DNA of 64,000 bases from Bacillota bacterium (GTDB lineage Bacteria; Bacillota; Clostridia; Oscillospirales; Acutalibacteraceae), in NCBI GenBank assembly GCA_023416955.1, contig JAEZGM010000005.1:108908-172907 (forward strand). Reading direction: 5' to 3'. The notes below the pieces were generated by a model, which was not told where the DNA came from, did not search any database, and saw only the letters and a list, made by a program, of their open reading frames with translations. The translations under genes were made by a program, and so were the position numbers. Within the stretch, counting starts at the first letter, position 1. Every line of letters starts with the position of its first letter. This document shows positions 43,529 to 51,803 of the stretch, one piece after another.

Positions 43529-43568
43529 AAAAAAGGAGAAGCGCAGACACCCGCGCTTCTCCTTTTTT
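43529..43568. terminator. Bidirectional terminator between cobO and nrdJ
   Basis: AAAAAGGAGAAGCGC/GCGCTTCTCCTTTTT stem with A and T tracts on both sides; placed nearest to the cobO stop. Confidence 0.8.
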
Positions 43569-43705
43569 ATAAAATACGAGGCTTTATCCATTTCGGCTAA
43601 AATCGCAATTCCCGGGAAATATTCAACCATTCGCAGCTCTGCTGTGAAAAACGAAAGAGAAATTTTCATAGTACACTTAAACCGTACGGTTCTCGCGCCC
43701 CACGA

Positions 43706-45616
43706 TCAGCCGCACACAGAAAATCCACAGTGGCGGCAGGTCACGCAGCCACCTTCATGCGTCAATGTTTTTCCGCAGTCGGGGCAGTCCTTCATCCCCG
43801 CTGTTCCGCCACCCTTCCAGCGCCGGGGAGCACCTTCCGAGCTGCTTTTTTCCGCCCTGCCTGCTCCTTCCGCCTCCTGGATTTTTGCCTGCGGCACCGG
43901 TTCCTTATTGACTTTTCCGATATTCAGCACCTGCTCGCCGCGGCTTCCGTCACGGTAAATCGTAACGCCCTTACAGCCAAGGCGGAACGCCTGACGGTAC
44001 ACCTGCGCAACATCTTCGCGGGTAGCGCTGTTAGGGAAATTAACCGTCTTGGAAACGGCGTTGTCCGTGTATTTTTGGAAGGCCGCCTGCATGCGGATAT
44101 GATCCTCCGGGAGGATATCATGCGCGGAAACAAACACCCGGCGCAAATCCTCCGGCAGCTCCTCCATATGGGCAATGGTGCCCTCCCGTGCAATCCGTTT
44201 CATCAGCACGTCGCTGTACAGGCCACTTTTCTCCAGCTCCGCTTTCAAAATGGGGTTTACTTCCATCAGCTCCGTGCCGTCCATGATGTTTCGGATAAAC
44301 ACATAGCCAAAAACGGGCTCCACACCGCTGGAGCAGCCCGCAATGATGGAAAGCGTGCCGGTCGGCGCAATCGTGGTAATGGTCACATTACGCTGCGGAA
44401 AATTCTTCGGCATTGTACTTTCTTCAAACATTGGGAAAGTTCCACGTGTTTTGGTCAATTCGGCGCTCTCACGCCGTCCCTGCTCCGTAATGAATTTCAT
44501 CACTCTTTCGCCAAGTGCAGCGGCTTCCTCCGAATTATACGGAATTCCCATCATCAGAAGGCTGTCGGCCCAACCCATAATGCCAAGCCCGATCTTTCGC
44601 ATTTGCTTTGTGACCTCTTCAATCTTCGGAAGCGGGTATTTATTCGCGTCAATCACGTTGTCGAGAAAATGCACCGCGTTTTTCACGGTAACGGCGAGTT
44701 TATCCCAGTCAAACTCCGTATTCCCGTCGTCCGTTTTCAACATCTTTGTCAGGTTAATGGAGCCGAGGTTGCAGGATTCATACGGCAGCAGCGGCTGCTC
44801 GCCGCACGGGTTCGTTGATTCGATTTCACCGTAGGAGGGCACCCGGTTGTCGCGGTTCATGCGGTCAAGAAACACAATGCCCGGTTCGCCGTTGCGCCAC
44901 GCGGCATCGACAATCCGCTCGAAGACTTCTCTTGCGCGTAAAGAAGTCATAACTTTTTTCGTGTGCGGGTCAACCAAATCGTATTCGGCATCCTGCTCAA
45001 CCGCGTCCATGAATTGCTCCGTCACGCCTACAGAAATATTGAAATTATTAATTTCGTTATTATTCGCTTTACAGTCGATGAATTCCAGAATATCGGGGTG
45101 GTCAACACGCAGAATTCCCATATTCGCGCCGCGGCGCGTGCCGCCCTGCTTCACGGCTTCTGTCGCCATGTTGAACACTTTCATAAAGCTGATCGGCCCG
45201 GAAGCGACGCCGCCCGTGGATTTCACCGTGCTCCCCTTTGGGCGCAGACGGGAAAACGCAAAACCGGTTCCGCCGCCGGATTGGTGAATCAGCGCCGCCT
45301 GCTTGATTGCCTCGAAAATATCCTCCATGCTGTCCTCAACGGGCAGGACGAAACACGCGGAAAGCTGACCGAGCGGGCGTCCGGCGTTCATCAGCGTAGG
45401 CGAGTTCGGCAAAAACTCCAGTTCCGCCATCATATGATAAAATGTTTCCTCCGTCTGCTGTAAGTCGGCCTGCGCGTCATAGAGCCTGTCCGGCTGCGCA
45501 ATAGTTACAGCGACCCGGTGAAACAGGTCCTCGACTGTTTCCTTCACGCGCCCATCCTCGTCCTTTATCAGGTAGCGCTTTTCCAGCACGGTCCGCGCGT
45601 TCTCCGAAATCCTCAT
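43706..45616 (-). CDS. nrdJ: Adenosylcobalamin-dependent ribonucleotide reductase (class II)
   Basis: Reduces ribonucleotides to deoxyribonucleotides without oxygen, using AdoCbl to make the thiyl radical. Visible: RYLIKDEDGRV at the N-terminus, LMNAGRPLGQLSACFVLPV, STNPCGEQPLLPYESCNLGS (radical-site loop), TTIAPTGTLSIIAGCSSGVE, and a C-terminal Zn-ribbon (CPDCGKT, CVTCRHCGFSVCG) thought to help regenerate active-site thiols. 636 aa is on the short side for the family. Two NrdR-box-like sites overlap and precede the start. Confidence 0.95.
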   Translation of the reverse strand: MRISENARTVLEKRYLIKDEDGRVKETVEDLFHRVAVTIAQPDRLYDAQADLQQTEETFYHMMAELEFLPNSPTLMNAGRPLGQLSACFVLPVEDSMEDIFEAIKQAALIHQSGGGTGFAFSRLRPKGSTVKSTGGVASGPISFMKVFNMATEAVKQGGTRRGANMGILRVDHPDILEFIDCKANNNEINNFNISVGVTEQFMDAVEQDAEYDLVDPHTKKVMTSLRAREVFERIVDAAWRNGEPGIVFLDRMNRDNRVPSYGEIESTNPCGEQPLLPYESCNLGSINLTKMLKTDDGNTEFDWDKLAVTVKNAVHFLDNVIDANKYPLPKIEEVTKQMRKIGLGIMGWADSLLMMGIPYNSEEAAALGERVMKFITEQGRRESAELTKTRGTFPMFEESTMPKNFPQRNVTITTIAPTGTLSIIAGCSSGVEPVFGYVFIRNIMDGTELMEVNPILKAELEKSGLYSDVLMKRIAREGTIAHMEELPEDLRRVFVSAHDILPEDHIRMQAAFQKYTDNAVSKTVNFPNSATREDVAQVYRQAFRLGCKGVTIYRDGSRGEQVLNIGKVNKEPVPQAKIQEAEGAGRAEKSSSEGAPRRWKGGGTAGMKDCPDCGKTLTHEGGCVTCRHCGFSVCG

Positions 45617-45654
45617 ATATAGTTCCCCTTCAAATCAAATATACTATATATTGT
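45612..45654 (-). promoter_or_regulatory. Paired NrdR-box-like operators of nrdJ
   Basis: On the minus strand ACAATATATAGT (45643-45654) matches the NrdR core ACWATATATWGT exactly. A second, partial copy ACTATATATGAG (45612-45623) starts exactly 31 nt later, about three helical turns, and covers the nrdJ ATG. NrdR normally binds two boxes at that spacing. Confidence 0.65.
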
Positions 45655-45754
45655 ATCACCAATTGTTCGATAGTCAATCCCTTGTAAATAAATACCGCGT
45701 TATATCATTATTTTTTCCGGGTGAAGGATCCTTATTACTTGCTTAAAGTAAAAC

Positions 45755-45797
45755 AACACAAGCTTCGACGCGACTGTGTCGCGTCGAAGCTTGTGTT
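45755..45797 (-). terminator. Long perfect hairpin, terminator of the frameshifted gene
   Basis: A 20-bp perfect stem (AACACAAGCTTCGACGCGAC and its complement) around a TGT loop; the minus strand continues TTGTTTTACTTT. Confidence 0.8.
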
Positions 45798-45853
45798 TAT
45801 ATAAGAGAAGCAATGTACAAAGTTTTGTCGACTCTCTGCTGTTTGAATTCCTT

Positions 45854-46242
45854 CTATTGCAAGGGCGCCACGCTTACCGTCCCTGAGGCATTCGGCAGAG
45901 GTGGTACGGCATTCAAATCACCGCTGCTCCCCTTGACGGAAGACTTTTCGTTACTTTTTTCCTGCACCGCGTTGTTTTGAGTCAGTGTTTCAAGGTATTC
46001 CCTGCGCATTTCCGCTTCAAACTCATCCGGATTTTTAAACTCCTTTTTCACGCTCTGATAGACCTGTTCTTCCGTTCCTTCCGGAATATAAATAGATGAG
46101 CCGAGCTCGCTGTTGATTTTGTCAAGAATCGCCGGTACGGTAAAGGCTCGTCAAATACTGTTCTGCGCTCTTCCCCGCCAATCGGAACGGTCGCGGCAGT
46201 AACCAACAAAGCAGCCAAGAGCAAATGCAACCCTTTTTTCAT
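45854..46242 (-). pseudogene. Frameshifted small exported protein
   Basis: Two overlapping frames make sense as one protein. Frame one begins at 46242 (GGAG site upstream) with a signal peptide, MKKGLHLLLAALLVTAATVP, and reads to about TVFDEP. Frame two picks up at about 46148 and reads FTVPAILDKINSELGSSIYI, PEGTEEQVYQSVKKEFKNPD and on to a Ser/Pro-rich C-terminus ending at 45854. A one-base shift near 46150 splits them. No family is recognised. Either a recent frameshift or a base-calling error. Confidence 0.6.
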
Positions 46243-46339
46243 GTGCAGTTTTGCTCCTTTCAGTTATTTGTAAATAGATTACTTTACTACGAGTATATTC
46301 CAGATCGTACATTTTATCAATATTTTTAATTCCATACAT

Positions 46340-46377
46340 AAAAACCGCCGGCATGCTGCAGCATGCCGGCGGTTTTT
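46340..46377 (-). terminator. Terminator of nifJ
   Basis: Perfect 38-bp palindrome starting AAAAACCGCCGGCATGCTGC; T tract at the end of the arm on either strand. Confidence 0.85.
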
Positions 46378-46398
46378 ATTAGGTTTATGACGGATTAA

Positions 46399-49300
46399 TT
46401 ACTCCATCTTAGAAAGCTGAACCAGATGTTCGTAGCTCTCTGTGGCGTCTTTTTCCGCCTGGTCGAACAGCTCTGCCGCACGTTCAGGGAACGCACGGGT
46501 CAGGGAGTTGTAACGAACTTCGCCCATGATAAAGTCACGGTAGCTGGCGGTCGGCGCCTTGCTGTCGAGCTGGAACGGATTCTTTCCGGCAGCAGCCAAA
46601 CGGGGATCGTAACGGTAGTTCGTCCAGTAACCGGCTTCCACAGCTCTCTTCTCCTCGGTCTGGGAAATACCCATACCGCCCTTGATACCATGGTTGATGC
46701 ACGGTGCGTAAGCAATGATGATGGACGGGCCGTTGTAGCTTTCCGCTTCATGAATTGCCTTGAGGCACTGGTTGTAATCCGCACCCATAGCAACACGGGC
46801 AACGTATACATAACCGTAGCTCATCAGCATACCGGCAAGATCCTTCTTTTTCATGCCTTTACCGGTTGCGGCAAACTGAGCCACGGAACCGATAGGCGTA
46901 GATTTGGAAGCCTGCCCGCCGGTATTGGAGTACACTTCGGTATCGAATACCAGAATATTCACGTTTTCGCCGGAAGCCATTACATGGTCAAGGCCGCCGA
47001 AACCGATATCATATGCCCAGCCGTCGCCGCCGAAGACCCACATAGACTTCTTCGCGAGGAAGTCCTTGTCCTTCAGTGTCTTAGCTGCAAGCTCAGCCAC
47101 TTCACCGGAACCCTTTGCGGCTTTTTCAAGCTCGGCAACCAGCTTTTCAGTCGCCACGCCGTTTGCAATGGTGTCGGAAGAAGTTTCGAGGTAGTTCTTT
47201 CCGGCTTCTTTCAGCTCATCGGTTGCGTCCTCAGCAGTACTGATAGACTCAACGTACTCTGCCAGTCTTCCGCGAACGGCGTTCTGAGCGAGCGTCATGC
47301 CGTAGCCGAACTCTGCGTTATCTTCGAACAGGGAATTGCTCCATGCCGGACCGTGACCTTTCTTGTTGACGGTGTACGGTGTAGCCGGTGCGGAACCGCC
47401 CCAAATGGAGGAGCATCCTGTTGCGTTTGCAATAAACATCTTGTCGCCGAACAGCTGTGTTACCAGTCTTGCGTAAGGAGTTTCACCGCAGCCTGCGCAG
47501 GCGCCGGAGAACTCGAGCAGCGGCTGTTTGAACTGGCTGCCCTTAACGCTGGTAACCTTAAACTTCTCGTTGACTTCAGGCTTGTCGGACAGGGTGCGAG
47601 CGTAATCGGAGCCCTCCTGTTTTTCAAGCTGAGTTTCTGCCGGCTGCATGGTGAGCGCTTTGGCACCCTTCAGGCCCGGGCAGACGTTTGCGCAGGAACC
47701 GCAGCCTGTGCAGTCGTACGCGGAAACGGTGATGGCGAACTTGTAACCCGGCATACCGGTCATATCCTTGTACTTCTGGCTTGCGGGCGCCTTTGCTGCT
47801 TCTTCTTCTGTCATAACGGCAGGACGGATAACAGCGTGGGGGCAAACATAGCCGCAGAAGTTACACTGGATACAGTTGTCCGGATTCCATTCCGGAATAT
47901 CAATGGCGATATGGCGCTTCTCGTAAGCAGAAGAGCCGTTCGGCACGGTGCCGTCCGCCATGGATTCAAACGCGGAAACAGGCAGCTCGTTGCCCTTGTA
48001 TTTATTAGCGGGAATCAGCACATTGTTGACATAATCAACTGTTTCCGGATTACCGGCGGTAACCTTCTTTGCCGCAGCTGCTTCGGTGGCGTTCTTCCAG
48101 TCTTCCGGTACGCTGACCTTGTGGAATTCCTGCGCGCCGCGCTCGATTGCAGCATAGTTCATGTCAACAATCTTCTGGCCCTTTTTCGCATAGGAATGCT
48201 CAGCGGCTTCCTTCATATACTGGGTAGCCTGCTCGGTCGGAATGATGTTGGCAATCTTAAAGAATGCGGACTGCAGAATCGTATTAATACGGCCGCCGAG
48301 TCCGATTTCCTTGCCCAGCTTTACGCCGTCGATGGTGTAGAAGTTGATGTCGTTGTCGGCAATGAACTTCTTCATCTTCGCGGGGAGACGTTCGCTCAGC
48401 TCTTCGTCGCTCCACTGGCAGTTCAGCAGGAAGTTGCCGCCCTTTTTCAGATCCTGAACCATGTCGTACTCATCGACATAGGACGGATTATGGCAGGCAA
48501 CGAAGTCGGCCTTGCTGACATAGTAAGTGGACTTGATCGGCTTGTGGCCGAAACGCAGATGGGAAACGGTCAGACCGCCGGATTTCTTGGAGTCATATGC
48601 AAAATAGCCCTGTGCATACATGTCCGTATGGTCACCGATAATCTTAATGGAGTTCTTGTTCGCGCCGACGGTGCCGTCTGCGCCAAGGCCCCAAAATTTG
48701 CAGGAATGTGTGCCCGCCGGAGTGGTATCCGGATTTTCCTTGACATCAAGAGAGAGGTGTGTCACGTCGTCGACAATGCCGATGGTGAAGCGCTTCTTCG
48801 GTGTTTCGGCTTCCATGTTGCGGTAAACGGCAACAATCTGGCCCGGGGTTGTGTCCTTGGAACCAAGTCCGTAACGACCGGTGAATACCGGAACAACGCC
48901 GAACTCGGTACCGTTGAGTGCAGCAAGCACATCCAGGTAAAGCGGTTCGCCGATGGAGCCGGGCTCTCTTGTGCGGTCAAGCACGGTAATCTTCTTTACG
49001 GTGCTCGGAATTACGTCAAGCAAATATTTGGCAACGAAAGGTCTGTACAGTCTGACTTTAATCAGGCCGACTTTGTCGCCCGCTGCGTTGAGGTAATCGA
49101 CAACTTCTTCCGCTGTTTCACAGACAGAACCCATTGCAATGATTACGCGCTCCGCGTCCGGTGCGCCGTAATAGTTGAACGGCTTGTAGTCGGTGCCGAT
49201 TTTCTCGTTGACTTTGTTCATATAATCGATGACAACATCCGGCAGTGCATCGTAGTACTTGTTGCCTGCTTCACTTGCCTGGAAGAAGATATCATCGTTC

Positions 49301-49962
49301 TGTGCGGTGCCGCGTGTAACAGGATGCTCCGGATTCAGCGCATTGCGGCGGAACGCGTCAACTGCGTCCCAATCCAGCATATCGCCCAGGTCCTTGTAAT
49401 CCCACATATGAATCTTCTGTACTTCATGGGAAGTACGGAAGCCGTCAAAGAAATGCAGGAACGGAACTTTTCCCTTAATGGCGGAAAGATGAGCCACAGC
49501 GCCCAGATCCATTACTTCTTGCGGGCTGTTGGAGCACAGCATCGCATAGCCGGTCTGGCGGCAGGCGTAAATGTCGGAATGGTCACCGAAAATGCAAAGC
49601 GCATGAGTGGAAAGCGAACGTGCCGAAACATGAATAACGCTCGGCAGAAACTCGCCGGCCATTTTGTACATGTTTGGAATCATCAGAAGCAAGCCCTGGG
49701 AAGCAGTAAACGTGGTGGTCAGCGCACCGGCTGACAGCGACCCGTGAACAGCACCGGCTGCGCCGGCCTCTGACTGCATTTCCGTCACTTTAACTTCTCT
49801 GCCGAAAAGGTTTTTCCTGCCGGCAGCGGCATACTTGTCCGTCTCATCCGCCATAACGGACGACGGTGTGATTGGGTAAATGGCAGCGACATCTGTGAAT
49901 GCATAGGAAACATGCGCAGCTGCATTGTTGCCATCCATGGTTTTCATCTTACGTGAATCCAT
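46399..49962 (-). CDS. nifJ: Pyruvate:ferredoxin (flavodoxin) oxidoreductase
   Basis: Oxidises pyruvate to acetyl-CoA and CO2, reducing ferredoxin; the central fermentative enzyme here, fed by ppdK. All domains of the single-chain form are present: YPITPSSVMADETDKYAAAG, EMQSEAGAAGAVHG, the gamma domain around residues 430-630, two 4Fe-4S clusters (CIQCNFCGYVCPH and CTGCGSCANVCPG), and the TPP domain with the proximal cluster (FSGACAGCGETPYARL) and GDGWAYDIGFGGLDHV. The ATG at 49962 follows AAAGGAGG; 1187 aa. A long opposite-strand frame is a shadow. Confidence 0.97.
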   Translation of the reverse strand: MDSRKMKTMDGNNAAAHVSYAFTDVAAIYPITPSSVMADETDKYAAAGRKNLFGREVKVTEMQSEAGAAGAVHGSLSAGALTTTFTASQGLLLMIPNMYKMAGEFLPSVIHVSARSLSTHALCIFGDHSDIYACRQTGYAMLCSNSPQEVMDLGAVAHLSAIKGKVPFLHFFDGFRTSHEVQKIHMWDYKDLGDMLDWDAVDAFRRNALNPEHPVTRGTAQNDDIFFQASEAGNKYYDALPDVVIDYMNKVNEKIGTDYKPFNYYGAPDAERVIIAMGSVCETAEEVVDYLNAAGDKVGLIKVRLYRPFVAKYLLDVIPSTVKKITVLDRTREPGSIGEPLYLDVLAALNGTEFGVVPVFTGRYGLGSKDTTPGQIVAVYRNMEAETPKKRFTIGIVDDVTHLSLDVKENPDTTPAGTHSCKFWGLGADGTVGANKNSIKIIGDHTDMYAQGYFAYDSKKSGGLTVSHLRFGHKPIKSTYYVSKADFVACHNPSYVDEYDMVQDLKKGGNFLLNCQWSDEELSERLPAKMKKFIADNDINFYTIDGVKLGKEIGLGGRINTILQSAFFKIANIIPTEQATQYMKEAAEHSYAKKGQKIVDMNYAAIERGAQEFHKVSVPEDWKNATEAAAAKKVTAGNPETVDYVNNVLIPANKYKGNELPVSAFESMADGTVPNGSSAYEKRHIAIDIPEWNPDNCIQCNFCGYVCPHAVIRPAVMTEEEAAKAPASQKYKDMTGMPGYKFAITVSAYDCTGCGSCANVCPGLKGAKALTMQPAETQLEKQEGSDYARTLSDKPEVNEKFKVTSVKGSQFKQPLLEFSGACAGCGETPYARLVTQLFGDKMFIANATGCSSIWGGSAPATPYTVNKKGHGPAWSNSLFEDNAEFGYGMTLAQNAVRGRLAEYVESISTAEDATDELKEAGKNYLETSSDTIANGVATEKLVAELEKAAKGSGEVAELAAKTLKDKDFLAKKSMWVFGGDGWAYDIGFGGLDHVMASGENVNILVFDTEVYSNTGGQASKSTPIGSVAQFAATGKGMKKKDLAGMLMSYGYVYVARVAMGADYNQCLKAIHEAESYNGPSIIIAYAPCINHGIKGGMGISQTEEKRAVEAGYWTNYRYDPRLAAAGKNPFQLDSKAPTASYRDFIMGEVRYNSLTRAFPERAAELFDQAEKDATESYEHLVQLSKME

Positions 49963-50179
49963 ATTATCATTTTCCTCCTTTAAGGATAGTATATTAAACA
50001 CGGCACAACTACCCGCACTGTACCAATCATGATTTTATCATTTTTTTCCGGGTATGTAAAGGAAAAGTCCGCAAAAAGACAGAACGCTATAGGGAATTTT
50101 AAGAGCACAAATTTACCGCTGTCAGAAATCGAACAGGAATGCCTGTGAGCGATTACAATTTACCGTTCCCGTCATCATG

Positions 50180-50285
50180 TATAGTCAGTTAGCTTTAGAA
50201 AATATCCAAGAAACAAGCGCAAAATCTTTGATCTAAGGATTTTACGCTTGGAGATTGGTTCTGTTTTCAAATGAACTGACTGTAT
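50180..50285. repeat. Family A repeat, long form (A7), inside a split hairpin
   Basis: A full long copy with ends TATAGTCAGTTAG and AACTGACTGTA and internal palindrome (AAGCGCAAAATC/GATTTTACGCTT). The flanks TTCCCGTCATC (50166-50176) and GATGACGGGAA (50292-50302, then TTTTT) are perfect complements, as if the repeat entered the loop of a terminator. The rest of 49963-50601 holds only the nifJ 5' region and AT-rich DNA. Confidence 0.8.
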
Positions 50286-50601
50286 TATGCAGATGACGGG
50301 AATTTTTATACTCAAAGTAAGCGGGGCGGCGTATATTCCTGCTTGCTGAGATCATGAAGAAATCATGAGATCAGCGCTCGATATAATTCGACTGTTGCAC
50401 AATAATTTTTTCCCTGTCTTTCTGTGTGAAAAACAAATATTGATTCACCGGGAGTGTTGTTTTTATAATATCTGAATTTAAAACTACAAATAGTTAGTTT
50501 CGTCACATTGCTGTCAAGATGTTTGGAAAATGCGGTTTTATAACTGTGTTTTCGTCTTTTTAAGCGGGTGATCGAGAATGATAAAAAATTAGCCGGGAGT
50601 A

Positions 50602-50629
50602 TTTACAAAAATTGGGATTCCGCCTCTTT
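50602..50629 (+). promoter_or_regulatory. TcdR-type promoter of the sigma gene
   Basis: TTTACA (50602-50607), 16-nt spacer, CTCTTT (50624-50629), 24 nt before the sigma ATG. The same pattern precedes the genes at 51804 and 54837, and it resembles promoters used by TcdR/UviA-type sigma factors. Confidence 0.7.
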
Positions 50630-50653
50630 ATCAGTTGAAAGGTGGGATTCCCA

Positions 50654-51196
50654 ATGACTGCGGAGTTGATTTTTCGTTCACAGGGCGGTAACAGCGACTC
50701 TACGATTGCGCTAATCAATAAATTTAATCCATTGTTAAAAAAATATTCCTATCAATTGCATTACGATGATGCATATAATGACCTGCTTGTCGATTTTATT
50801 GACCTTCTTCATAACATAAAGCTCGACAGTGTGTATCATAAGTGCGAAGGCGGTCTGGTATCCTACATAAGCAAATCCATTCAAAGCAGTTATATTAAAA
50901 AATTAGCTGCTTTAAAAAAGCTGCGGAATTTTATTCCTGAATCCAATTTCGCGGAAGAAGAGCTCTATTCTTTAGAAGCTGTCTCTGCGGTAAACGATAT
51001 TTATTTTGAATATGAATTCCCCGGTATTGAGAGAGTACTTACGAAGCCTGAAACAGACGTTATAAAAATGATTTATCTTATGGAATATTCTGTTTGCGAG
51101 ACCGCACAAGAACTTGGTACCTCCAGACAAGCCGTCAATCAGATGAAAAATCGGGCATTAAAAAAGTTAAAAACGCAATTCTTGGACAAGCCATAG
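50654..51196 (+). CDS. TcdR/UviA-type (group 5) sigma factor
   Basis: 180 residues, the size of TcdR, UviA, BotR and TetR, the clostridial toxin/bacteriocin sigma factors. The N-terminal part, FNPLLKKYSYQLHYDDAYND plus DFIDLLHNIKL, lines up by eye with region 2 of C. difficile TcdR (FKPLVKKLSRVLHY, then FFIELIKNIKL). The C-terminal HTH, ELGTSRQAVNQMKNRALKKL, matches its ISRQAVNKAKNRAFKKIK. AAAGGTGG supports the ATG at 50654. It has its own TTTACA-CTCTTT promoter, so it probably activates itself, and a holin gene follows 15 nt later. Confidence 0.85.
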   Translation: MTAELIFRSQGGNSDSTIALINKFNPLLKKYSYQLHYDDAYNDLLVDFIDLLHNIKLDSVYHKCEGGLVSYISKSIQSSYIKKLAALKKLRNFIPESNFAEEELYSLEAVSAVNDIYFEYEFPGIERVLTKPETDVIKMIYLMEYSVCETAQELGTSRQAVNQMKNRALKKLKTQFLDKP

Positions 51197-51211
51197 AAAT
51201 GAGGTGATATT

Positions 51212-51622
51212 ATGGATGATATCTTAAATGATTGTAAAATCATATTTGCCTTTACGGGAGGCGTTGCAGGGTGGTTGTTCGGTGGTTTTGATTCCCTGAT
51301 TTATGCTTTGATTGCATTTGCCGCGCTTGATTATGCCACGGGGGTTCTGTTGGCAATCCGTGAGAAAAAGCTATCCAGCGAAATCGGCTTTCAAGGTATC
51401 TGCAAAAAGGTTATGATTTTCGTACTGGTTGCGGTGGGGCATGTGATTGACCAGTATGTGATCGGCACCGGCAGTTCTCTGCGCACAATGCTGATTTTAT
51501 TTTACTTAACCAACGAGGGAATCAGTATAATAGAAAACGCAGGGGCGATCGGGCTGCCGCTGCCGCAAAAACTGAAAGATGCCATAAAGCAACTAAGTCA
51601 GAACCCGCCCGTCCAAAAATAA
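51212..51622 (+). CDS. TcdE-like phage/toxin-secretion holin
   Basis: 136 residues with three hydrophobic stretches (FAFTGGVAGWLFGG; LIYALIAFAALDYATGVLLA; KVMIFVLVAVGHVID) and the family pattern FAALDYATGVLLAIREKKLS and FYLTNEGISIIENAG, as in the toxin-secretion/phage-lysis holins (Phage_holin_4) that include TcdE. It forms holes or a release path in the membrane. GAGGTG precedes the ATG. No phage structural genes lie near; the gene is in one operon with the TcdR-like sigma gene, as a dedicated export device would be. Confidence 0.88.
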   Translation: MDDILNDCKIIFAFTGGVAGWLFGGFDSLIYALIAFAALDYATGVLLAIREKKLSSEIGFQGICKKVMIFVLVAVGHVIDQYVIGTGSSLRTMLILFYLTNEGISIIENAGAIGLPLPQKLKDAIKQLSQNPPVQK

Positions 51623-51678
51623 GTATAAAAAGGAAGAAGCGCGGCAGTGAAGCAATCGCGCTTCTTCCCTTTTATACT
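51622..51678 (+). terminator. Terminator of the sigma-holin operon
   Basis: Long stem AGTATAAAAAGGAAGAAGCG with its near-perfect complement (to 51678). Confidence 0.85.
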
Positions 51679-51715
51679 ATTTTAATTTGCAAGCTGAAAA
51701 GATTAACTCGCGGTG

Positions 51716-51743
51716 TTTACAATTTTCTGTATGAGTTCTCTTT
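51716..51743 (+). promoter_or_regulatory. TcdR-type promoter of the DUF1906 gene
   Basis: TTTACA (51716-51721), 16-nt spacer, CTCTTT (51738-51743), 60 nt before the ATG. It lies just past the operon terminator, so the gene has an independent start. Confidence 0.7.
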
Positions 51744-51803
51744 AGTAATTAGACTTGCAAGTCAATATCAATAAAACAACTAACAGAAAGGTCGATATCT
51801 ATT

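Noticed and set aside
46426..49734. Plus-strand open frame of 1102 codons opposite nifJ
   Set aside because: Shadow of PFOR; skewed composition rich in Val, Arg and Cys, no domain.
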